Below, piece after piece: positions 17,917 to 25,324 of a stretch of DNA of 64,000 nucleotides. The translations under genes and the position numbers were made by a program. How positions within the stretch are numbered: the stretch's first letter is position 1; each line of letters opens with the position of its first letter. The notes below the pieces were generated by a model. That model had not been told where the DNA came from. It did not search any database and saw only the letters and a program-made list of their open reading frames with translations. Where the stretch lies: positions 46,142 through 110,141 of the forward strand of contig JAMCRR010000148.1 of the NCBI GenBank assembly GCA_023381565.1. The letters run 5' to 3'. The stretch comes from Chloroflexota bacterium (GTDB taxonomy: Bacteria; Chloroflexota; Anaerolineae; Anaerolineales; Anaerolineaceae).

Positions 17917-18900
17917 CTACTGTATGAGAATAGGTTCGAGCACCAGATCGCCGAACCCGATCGAAACGGGCATACCCGCCTGGACGTTCCTTTGTGGATT
18001 GGGAAAGAGCAGGAAATAAATGTCGCCATCTCTGACTGTCTGCCCGTGATGTCCCATGCGCGTGGGATACACAACCTCGGAATGTTCTGTGCCGATCAGG
18101 AGATACGGCATGTAGTTGTGGTCCATGATTAAGGTCGCGGCTTTATTCGAATCCAGGATTCTGAAGCGGAGATCGATCACCCCATCCATGGCCGTCATTC
18201 CGAGCAGCGTAACCCGCAAACCGAATTCCTCGGCGAGCGTTTCCCGGTTGATCAGGATGGTTTTCCCGGTGGGTGTTTCTTCTTGATGGTCGTGAACAGG
18301 GGTCGTTTGAATGGCAATTGATTCATCTTCCTGCGAGTTAGCCGACACAACCTGCGCAGTCAGCAGCTCATCGTGATGCGGGTGACCGGGGAGGGTGAAG
18401 ATGCCTGCCACAATCAAGGCCATGGCTGCTAAAGCCGGCAAAATGGTTCCAAATCGGACAATCCCCCCTTTATTCTCAATGCTTTCATCTGTCTGGATGT
18501 CTTGTTTTGCGAAGGCAGCCGGTAGGGTGAACCCTTTACCCGTCGCCCGCGCTCTCCGGAGGACGATTCCTGCGAGAAGGATAAAAGCCCCTTCTACCAC
18601 AAGAGAAAGCATACCCTGCCCGTTCATCCATCCCTCAACCTCCAAACCGGGGAGTCCCACGGTGCGGCTGATAACGTATCCGCCGATCGACCCGGCGGCG
18701 ATAAACAAGCCCAGAAACCAGCCCCAGCTTTTACCATAGGCAATCCCCAGGACAGCGACCAGCGCAGCCACGAAATTAACGATGAAGCAGACGCCCATAA
18801 TTACAGCGTCCTCCATTTCGGAGGGAAATACAAACAAATGGATAAGACCAATCCCAATCAATAAGGATATATTCGTCCAAAAAAGAGCTCTGGTGGTCAT
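17917..18900 (-). CDS. Membrane protein with unrecognised C-terminal domain, His/Met-rich
   Basis: 327 residues, family not recognised. About four transmembrane helices fill residues 1-130, a fifth lies near 155-170, then a linker with HPHHDE and HDHQEE. The C-terminal 110 residues form a domain shared with the protein at 18988: ETLAEEFGLRVTLLGMTAMDGVIDLRFRILDS here against EQLAGQYGLKVNLVAVTAAGGLIDLRYQVLDA there, and both end IGFGxLxxxP. Only this copy has MDHNYMPY and RMGHHG, Met/His clusters compatible with copper or manganese binding. It lies 14 bp before the subtilase gene and downstream of three multicopper-oxidase-like genes, suggesting an accessory metal-handling role (inference). Confidence 0.65.
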   Translation of the reverse strand: MTTRALFWTNISLLIGIGLIHLFVFPSEMEDAVIMGVCFIVNFVAALVAVLGIAYGKSWGWFLGLFIAAGSIGGYVISRTVGLPGLEVEGWMNGQGMLSLVVEGAFILLAGIVLRRARATGKGFTLPAAFAKQDIQTDESIENKGGIVRFGTILPALAAMALIVAGIFTLPGHPHHDELLTAQVVSANSQEDESIAIQTTPVHDHQEETPTGKTILINRETLAEEFGLRVTLLGMTAMDGVIDLRFRILDSNKAATLIMDHNYMPYLLIGTEHSEVVYPTRMGHHGQTVRDGDIYFLLFPNPQRNVQAGMPVSIGFGDLVLEPILIQ

Positions 18901-18987
18901 ACAGATCCTCGCTGTTCAGGGAATTCGAAAGATCGTTACATTCTTATAACTCGCTTGAAATGCATTTATTGTTCGCCCGCCGCCTCG

Positions 18988-19485
18988 TCATTTAGCCACG
19001 AAAGGTCCAAAGCGCAGGCTGCCGAATCCGATTCCGACTGCGTCTCCCGGTTTCAAGGCATTCTGCCTGTTTGGATACAGCAAGTGATACTGGTTGCCCT
19101 TTTCCACGGATGGATATTGAGCCTGTGGATCGTCAGGAGAGACCAGGGCGATCTGAGTCCCGGGGAGAAACAGCGTGGGATTGTCTGATGGGTCATCGAA
19201 GAGTGACCGCGCCTTCTGAGCATCCAATACCTGATAGCGCAGGTCGATCAGCCCACCTGCCGCCGTGACCGCCACCAGGTTGACCTTCAGGCCGTACTGT
19301 CCGGCAAGCTGCTCCGCCGTCAGAAGGTCTGCCCTGGATTGAGCCGGGGGGTGAGTCAGGCTCCGCGAGCTAAGCAGCAGTGCGCCTCCTGCAAGGAGGA
19401 CAAGAATTACAAATACCGCCGCGATGCGAACCATAAGATTGGCGGATTTGAGCGATTTAGGGTTGCGTGTTACATCTTCAAGCAT
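18988..19485 (-). CDS. Single-span membrane-anchored protein with the same unrecognised domain
   Basis: 165 residues from ATG 19485, which has GAGAGGAG just upstream. An earlier in-frame ATG at 19566 would overlap the previous gene. One transmembrane helix (about 17-38) is followed by an exported domain homologous to the C-terminal part of the protein at 17917. It keeps the core YGLKVNLVAVTAAGGLIDLRYQVLDAQKA, YPS, YHLLYPNRQNALKPGDAVGIGFG, but lacks the His/Met clusters of its neighbour. Family not recognised. Position between an MCO-like gene and its paralogue suggests a shared function with them. Confidence 0.6.
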   Translation of the reverse strand: MLEDVTRNPKSLKSANLMVRIAAVFVILVLLAGGALLLSSRSLTHPPAQSRADLLTAEQLAGQYGLKVNLVAVTAAGGLIDLRYQVLDAQKARSLFDDPSDNPTLFLPGTQIALVSPDDPQAQYPSVEKGNQYHLLYPNRQNALKPGDAVGIGFGSLRFGPFVAK

Positions 19486-19562
19486 ATTTACTCCTCTCAA
19501 GTCCCGATTGGGGAGCTTCGGCCAGCTCCTGGCAGAAGCTCCCCGATATCGAGCCGGAGAAA

Positions 19563-22508
19563 TCACGGACCGACCACGGTCCTGCGGGTGGATACGAACG
19601 AGTCAAAGAGGACGGCTCCCGTGCCGGGTAGGGTGCCTTGCGGGCCGAGGCGCACCGTATCCAACGTATAAGCCGTTGTGTTCAGGTTCGTGAGGGTCTG
19701 CCGCAGGGTCCCCCCTGTGTACAGGCTGGCCTGAGCAGCTCCGCCCGACTGCCAGGCGATCTCGATGGCATTCCATGCATTGTTCGTGATCGTGTACCAG
19801 TTGGTGTTGGTCGTGCCGCCTGCCCGAGTGACGCTCAGGCGCACCTGGTATCCGGTGTTGTTGCTACGGCGATATTGGATCTGGAATATCGCCGTGCCCG
19901 TCGAGTTCAACCCGTTGAAGATCGTCACGACCCCCGGGTTGTTGCCGTTGCCGGTCGAGTATCCGTTCGGATTGAAGTAGAAGCGGGCGTGATAGCTGCC
20001 ATCGACGAAGGGTGTATTGTCCTGCACGTACCCGGAGGCTCCGCCGCTAACCTGCGCTCGCATCAGATAGGATCCAGCCTGCGCGCCTCCGCTGATGACG
20101 CTGAGGTTGGCAGTTGTTCCGCCGGTCGTGGACCAGGCTGAGAAGTTGCCGGATTCAAAACCATCTGCGAAGATGTTGTTGGGGTAAACAACATTGACCA
20201 CGATTGAAACGGTATTGCTCCAGTTGCCAGCCGCGTCTTTTGCGCGCACAGACACGGTGTGGTTGCCCGGGGTCCAGCCAAGCGCTACGAAATTAATCGT
20301 CATACTCAGGCTGGTGGTGGGCGCAGGCGTGAAGGCCAACGGGTTGCCCAGGCCAAGACCCGGGTCAACTCCTCCATACCACTCCGCGGCGACCACGTTC
20401 GTCCCCGTTCCATCCGCCGAGGCGCTGAGGATAAAGCTGATGTTATTGTCGGCGGTTCCGTTGGTGGGATTCGGGCTGGCGATCACGTTGCTCACTACGG
20501 GCTTGCTCTTATCGACGACTAGAACCGTACTGCTGGTTGCACCCCAGTTGCCGGCAGCATCCCGACCGTGCACGTAGACTGTGTGATTGCCGTTGCTAAG
20601 CGCTGAGATCGTGGTCAGGGGGAGGTCGGCGTATGCGTTCTCGGTGGGGGTGTTGAACACGCCGTCGCTGGCAGTCAGTGGGAAGCCGCTTCCGTTCGCT
20701 CCGACCGTATCGATAAAGCCTTCCACGGCTTTCAACGCAGTTTGGCTATCGGCCAGGCTGGCGGTCACTCGCACTGCCGGGGTGCTCGTGTTATATCCGA
20801 TGACGCCGTTCGTTGGGTTGGGCACCGCGGCGACTGCGCTCGTCGTCGGACCGGTTTGATCGACCGTCAGGGTTACTGTTGCCGGGGCGCCCCAGTTGAG
20901 CAGCGCGTCCTGGCTGCGGACAGAGATGGTGTGCGACCCTTCCGCCAGCGCGGCAACTGTGGCCGCGGGGATAGTGGCGGTGATTTCTGCCACAGGCGAT
21001 ACAGTGGTGCTGAGCGCCATGGCTATCGCGGGCCCACTATCGATCGAGTACTCGGCCGCGGCGATATTACTGCCGCCGCTCGCCTGGTCATCTGCTGTCC
21101 CGCTAAGCACGACGTCGAAGCTGCCGTTGCTCGAGGCAGCTATCAGGTTGAGCGCCGAGGTGGTAGGCCCGTTCTTATCCAGGTTGAGAGCTGCCGAGTT
21201 GAACGGTCCCCAGTTGCCGGCAGAATCCTGGCCACGCACGTAGATGGTGTGACTGCCGCCTGAGAGCGTGGATAAGATGGCTGTGGTAAGGGTCGCCTGC
21301 ACCGCTTCGGTGGGCGAATCGAATCCGCCATCTGAAGCAGTCATAGAAACGGGTGCGCCTGATGTGTTATCGATGTAGTATTCAGCCGCCTGGATGTTCG
21401 ACCCGCCGCTGGCAGCATCGCTGATCGTAGCGGTAAGGGATACGTCGATGGAGCCGTTTGTCTTGCTCGGCGTCAGGGTCACCACGGCGGCAGTCGGGCC
21501 GGTAGTGTCTGCGCCGGGAGGCGGTGGGGCGCCGATGGAGAGGAAGGTGAGCATGCCGCCAAAACCCGGTCCGTTGCTGTTATGCATCAGCAAGTTGCCG
21601 TCGTACAGGGCAAAGCGGCTCCCGTCGGTTGTGGTGGCGGGGATCGTGACAAGGACGTCCGCCGTTTGGCCGGGGCCGATCGTCTCGGCAACGATGCTGT
21701 GCGAGTATTGCAGCGGGTGGCCATCATTTGCCAGCACCACCTGACGCAGGCCGAGCGAGGCCATCGAGTGGTACTGGAGTCCGGCATTGACGTAGCGCAA
21801 CAGCACCCGGTTTCCGGCAAGGCTGTCGATGTTCGCCGTGTTTGGGTAGGCCTGCCCGTTGATCAGGAAATACTTTGGGGCATAGCTACGCAAATCAAAC
21901 GCAGCCGGGTTGCTGTTCAGCGCCGGGTCGATCTCGCTCAGCACTACCAGGGCTTCATCTTCGAAAGCGCTGGCCGGAGCATCATACGCCTGGCCGGGGG
22001 CTGCCGGTCGAACGACCAGGGCGCCGTACAACCCCATGGCGACCTGATGCTGGGCATTCACCAACAGCCCGGCTTCGTAGAGGAAAGTGCCTGGATTGCT
22101 GGCGGTAAATGTATAGGTTGCGGTGGCACCTGTGGCTGCGCCGGTTTGGTCAGGCACCAGCTCTTGCCCCTGGAAGAGCAGCCCCGTGTCTTCGGGAAGC
22201 TCGTTTGTCAGGGTAACCGTGACCGCGTCGCCCTGGTTGACAATCAGCACCGGGCCGCCGGGCTGGGTGAGGGTGGCGCCTGCTGTTTCAGCATAACCCC
22301 AGATTGGGACGCTGGCGCCGTCGGGCAGAGACAGACTGCCGCTGGTAGCCCACAGGTTACAGGTCGCCACGCCCCCGGAAGAGATGCAGGGGCTCGCCGG
22401 AAGGCTCGCCGCTTGGGCAGTTCCAAAGGACAGTCCTGAGCCAATCAGGGCCATGACCACCAGAAGCAAGGTTGAAATCTTGAAATGATTACGGAAGAGA
22501 GTATGCAT
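19563..22508 (-). CDS. Exported multicopper-oxidase-like protein without copper ligands, Ig-like repeats, DGFESG module
   Basis: 981 residues from ATG 22508 (AAGGAGAT upstream). Signal peptide ends near AQA. Residues about 35-335 are two cupredoxin-like domains related to the protein at 22548, but the positions of HWHG and YHCH read LLFQGQ and FLYEAG, and the second-domain HxH pairs are reduced to YHSM and MHNS. Then come four or five Ig-like repeats with the recurring pattern DxxGPTTSA...ALSxGxHTIxVRxxDxxxNWG, and a C-terminal module from FADGFESGNFSAWS to FDSFVSTRRTVVGP shared with the subtilase. I expect a copper-free structural or partner protein rather than an oxidase. This is based on motif reading only. 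Confidence 0.75.
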   Translation of the reverse strand: MHTLFRNHFKISTLLLVVMALIGSGLSFGTAQAASLPASPCISSGGVATCNLWATSGSLSLPDGASVPIWGYAETAGATLTQPGGPVLIVNQGDAVTVTLTNELPEDTGLLFQGQELVPDQTGAATGATATYTFTASNPGTFLYEAGLLVNAQHQVAMGLYGALVVRPAAPGQAYDAPASAFEDEALVVLSEIDPALNSNPAAFDLRSYAPKYFLINGQAYPNTANIDSLAGNRVLLRYVNAGLQYHSMASLGLRQVVLANDGHPLQYSHSIVAETIGPGQTADVLVTIPATTTDGSRFALYDGNLLMHNSNGPGFGGMLTFLSIGAPPPPGADTTGPTAAVVTLTPSKTNGSIDVSLTATISDAASGGSNIQAAEYYIDNTSGAPVSMTASDGGFDSPTEAVQATLTTAILSTLSGGSHTIYVRGQDSAGNWGPFNSAALNLDKNGPTTSALNLIAASSNGSFDVVLSGTADDQASGGSNIAAAEYSIDSGPAIAMALSTTVSPVAEITATIPAATVAALAEGSHTISVRSQDALLNWGAPATVTLTVDQTGPTTSAVAAVPNPTNGVIGYNTSTPAVRVTASLADSQTALKAVEGFIDTVGANGSGFPLTASDGVFNTPTENAYADLPLTTISALSNGNHTVYVHGRDAAGNWGATSSTVLVVDKSKPVVSNVIASPNPTNGTADNNISFILSASADGTGTNVVAAEWYGGVDPGLGLGNPLAFTPAPTTSLSMTINFVALGWTPGNHTVSVRAKDAAGNWSNTVSIVVNVVYPNNIFADGFESGNFSAWSTTGGTTANLSVISGGAQAGSYLMRAQVSGGASGYVQDNTPFVDGSYHARFYFNPNGYSTGNGNNPGVVTIFNGLNSTGTAIFQIQYRRSNNTGYQVRLSVTRAGGTTNTNWYTITNNAWNAIEIAWQSGGAAQASLYTGGTLRQTLTNLNTTAYTLDTVRLGPQGTLPGTGAVLFDSFVSTRRTVVGP

Positions 22509-22547
22509 GGGAATCTCCTTCATTACCTGGGTTTGCCTGCCGTCCCC

Positions 22548-23879
22548 TTATGGGCACATATTGGGCAGCGGTGGGTCGATCCGCAGGTAAGTGATCGGGC
22601 CGCTCATCGTCACACCCCAGGAAGTGATCTGGTACAGAGCATGGTTATGAGAGATGATGTAGAACTCGCCGCACTGGTTGAGCGTGGACATGCCAACCGG
22701 CATGGGGCCCATCACACCCAGGTACGGGCTGCCGCTGTAGAACATGCCGTAGGTCATGTTTGCCGGATCCGGGATGGTGATGGGGACCGGATTGTTGGCT
22801 TCGTTGTAGCCTTCGGCGTCGTACCACTTGAAGATCACATCCCAGGTTTGTCCGGGACCGATATTGATATCGAACTTTTCGAAAGACAGGTCCTCACCGG
22901 CCGGACCTTCCAAAGGTTGGCCATCTCGACCGATGACCAACCCATTATTGCCGTGCGGGTGGAAGGGAAAATCCTCCGTGCCTACATTCAAATAATGGAT
23001 GGCCCCCGGATAAGGCTTATAGGCAGGATTGGGCGTCACGCCGTCCGAGAGGAACGGATTAGGATCCCAGGGATGGATGCGAGCCAGGGCGCCGTAGGGT
23101 TGGTTTGGCAGCCAGGAGGTGAAGTTATCGGCGATGCTGTCGGGAAAACCACGCCCGTTGATCAGCCAGTAGCGTGGGTGATAATAATTCATGTTGAAGA
23201 TTTTTCCCTGCTCAACCGCCTGGTTCAGATAAGGATCGATCTCTGAGAGCAGAACCAGGAACTCTTCATTCGAGTCGAACTGGCTGTCTGCCCGGTTATA
23301 GACAAAGTCGGGTCCCATCGCAGGACGTACGATCAGGGCGCCAAAAAGACCCATCCGCACCTGCTTTTCGGGGTGGGTGCCACTTTCATAGATGAAACTA
23401 CCCGGGTGGCTGGCAACAAAGCTGTAGGTCATGCTGCCGCCGGGAGGGGCTACGTTGGTCAGCGATGTCAGGTTACCGCTCCCATCGAACTGGGGTTGGG
23501 CGGGTGCGCTGTTAGCCAGCACGCCCTCCTGCCCAGGAAACACGATCGAGACGTCTTCAGCCAGGTTATTTTGCAGGATGACCGTTACTGTATCCCCCTC
23601 GTTGACGCACAACACCGGCCCGGGGTGTTGGAAGGGCTGTCCCCCCAGGGAGTAGCCCCACATGAACATGGTATTGCCGTCGGGGAGGATAATATATCCG
23701 GATTGTGTGGCCAGGGTGAAAGTTGGGTTCGAACCGGCAGTCGTGCAGACCATTCCCACACTGGGCTGGTTTTGCGCGGCTGCAGTTTGAACCTGCTGCT
23801 CTGGAGCCAAGGAAAACATGCCTGCCAGTAGCAGCATGATCACTCCCAACCGCATCCACTTAAACATTTTTGTACTCAT
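22548..23879 (-). CDS. Multicopper-oxidase-domain protein with only domain-2 trinuclear ligands
   Basis: 443 residues with a signal peptide (cleavage near AAAQ, about 36) and two cupredoxin-like domains. Domain 1 lacks the ligand motifs (SIVFPGQ and FIYESG where HWHG and YHCH are expected). Domain 2 keeps two HxH pairs: H307-P-H309 in FPFHPHGNN and H411-N-H413 in SHNHALYQ. The type 1 Cys is Asn at 412 and the type 1 His of the HxxHxH motif is Phe. The protein therefore cannot form a type 1 site, but has half a trinuclear site. AAGGAGC precedes the ATG. It sits 33 bp after the oxidase gene at 23913, whose ligand set is complementary. Confidence 0.8.
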   Translation of the reverse strand: MSTKMFKWMRLGVIMLLLAGMFSLAPEQQVQTAAAQNQPSVGMVCTTAGSNPTFTLATQSGYIILPDGNTMFMWGYSLGGQPFQHPGPVLCVNEGDTVTVILQNNLAEDVSIVFPGQEGVLANSAPAQPQFDGSGNLTSLTNVAPPGGSMTYSFVASHPGSFIYESGTHPEKQVRMGLFGALIVRPAMGPDFVYNRADSQFDSNEEFLVLLSEIDPYLNQAVEQGKIFNMNYYHPRYWLINGRGFPDSIADNFTSWLPNQPYGALARIHPWDPNPFLSDGVTPNPAYKPYPGAIHYLNVGTEDFPFHPHGNNGLVIGRDGQPLEGPAGEDLSFEKFDINIGPGQTWDVIFKWYDAEGYNEANNPVPITIPDPANMTYGMFYSGSPYLGVMGPMPVGMSTLNQCGEFYIISHNHALYQITSWGVTMSGPITYLRIDPPLPNMCP

Positions 23880-23912
23880 GGTTTTGCTCCTTCTTGCGGG
23901 TGCAGAGGTTGG

Positions 23913-25226
23913 TTATATACCCCAATCGTTGGGGTACTGCTGGGCAGCCAGGCTGCCGGCAGGGTAGACATGCACTTCGGTACGCTGTCCGCCGAAACCG
24001 CCGGCCAGGTTATCTGAACGTGCATAGCTCCGGTTGTAAAGCACATATTTATCCGGACCACTGCCTCCAGAATGCGGTGGGGCGGTAAAGATCACATCGA
24101 AGCTCTCACCAGCGCTAATGGAGAGGGTGTTCGTCTCGTAGCTGGTGTTGGTACCGTCGCGGCCGCGCATCAGGGTTGCATCTCGACCGACCACGCGCAT
24201 TTTGATACCGGCCAGTGTCATGGCAGCCTCTTTAAATCCCAGGTTGGCGAAGCGCAGCAAGACCCGCTCGCCTTGCTGGCAGGTGATCAGGGCGGACAGC
24301 GGCTGGTGCTGCAGGTGCTCGTAGCCCGAGATGGGGATCAAATCGCCGCTGGCATCCCGGACGGGATTGAAGGGATCGATCGAGCCGTTGGGCGCCAGGG
24401 TGTCTGGATGAACCCGTCCGTTGAGCAGAGCAAAATCGGCGTGATAGTCACTCCATTCGGGAAGCTGGATGTGCGCGTCGGCCCAATGAGCCTCTGCCCA
24501 CACCTCGCTCAGGAACATGGCGAACTCGCGATCGAAACCGGTCGAACCATCCCCATCGTTGTAGGCGAATTTTCCGCTCGGGTAGAGGGTGGTGTTGCCA
24601 TCCTGCAGAGGGCGCACGAAGACCAGCCCGGTCATGCCCATGTGCACATGCTCGACGTCTTCGACGTGGCAGTGGTACATATAGGTGCCGGGCTCGCGCG
24701 GACGGTAGATGTAGGTGAAATTCTGCCCCACCGGCACGGAGATCGAGGAGGTCGGTTCCCCATCGAAGAAGGGGATCACATTTCGAAAGCCGTGCCAGTG
24801 GATGGTATGCGAGTCGGTCAGGTCCGGGCGTACCGCCAATCCCAGGTTGGTAAGCTGCATGCGGAAGTCTTTCGGGTTGGCAGGGTCGTACTGGTTGACC
24901 CAGAAGAGTGGCGCATTGTGCTGCGCCTTCTCCTTCTGCGCGCTGATCTGGGTGCTGTTCAGCCCGGTGATGTTGCGAAAACCAAAGATATAGGTTGTGA
25001 AAGGTGCTGGAGCAAGATTATCAGGGTGAAAGAACGAGATCGGCGGGTCAGGCGGCAGGTAGATCCAGCCGTCGGTGCCGGCAAAGTACAGGTCTGGCGC
25101 CGGGCCTTGAGCCTTCACCACCTCGGCCGGGAGCAGGATCTTGCTGAGCTTCTGCATCCCGATGGTGGCGATCGCCGCGCTGCCGGCTGCTTTTAGAAAA
25201 TCACGGCGGGAAAATTGTTTGTGCAT
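23913..25226 (-). CDS. Tat-exported multicopper oxidase with complete type 1 site in domain 1
   Basis: 437 residues from ATG 25226 (GAAGGAGAAA upstream). Twin-arginine signal SRRDFLKAAG. Two cupredoxin domains. Domain 1 contains H140-x2-H143-W-H145 in SHTIHWHG and H185-C186-H187 in YHCH, with H193 and M198 in VEHVHMGM, giving a full type 1 Cys-His-His-Met site plus two HxH pairs. The Cys-x6-His-x4-Met spacing resembles nitrite-reductase-like two-domain oxidases. Domain 2 (ITCQQGERVLLRFANLGFKEAAMTL) has no HxH pair, so a trinuclear cluster needs ligands from elsewhere, the obvious source being the next gene product. Substrate unknown; metal ions or phenolics are usual for the family. Confidence 0.88.
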   Translation of the reverse strand: MHKQFSRRDFLKAAGSAAIATIGMQKLSKILLPAEVVKAQGPAPDLYFAGTDGWIYLPPDPPISFFHPDNLAPAPFTTYIFGFRNITGLNSTQISAQKEKAQHNAPLFWVNQYDPANPKDFRMQLTNLGLAVRPDLTDSHTIHWHGFRNVIPFFDGEPTSSISVPVGQNFTYIYRPREPGTYMYHCHVEDVEHVHMGMTGLVFVRPLQDGNTTLYPSGKFAYNDGDGSTGFDREFAMFLSEVWAEAHWADAHIQLPEWSDYHADFALLNGRVHPDTLAPNGSIDPFNPVRDASGDLIPISGYEHLQHQPLSALITCQQGERVLLRFANLGFKEAAMTLAGIKMRVVGRDATLMRGRDGTNTSYETNTLSISAGESFDVIFTAPPHSGGSGPDKYVLYNRSYARSDNLAGGFGGQRTEVHVYPAGSLAAQQYPNDWGI

Positions 25227-25324
25227 TGTGGTTTCTCCTTCACAATAACTTTCGACATCCTGGCCGGTTTCCCCGGACCCCTTCCGAGAAATCTTCGAGG
25301 TCCAGGGAACCGGCACAATCAGGA

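Noticed and set aside
20170-21500. Periodic repeats suggesting a repeat array
   Set aside because: The period of about 300 bp corresponds to Ig-like protein repeats in the oxidase-like protein, with DNA divergence as expected for protein repeats.
24072-25196. Long plus-strand open frame opposite the multicopper oxidase
   Set aside because: No ribosome site or recognisable motif. The minus strand has the Tat signal and copper motifs, so this is an antisense shadow of a GC-rich gene.
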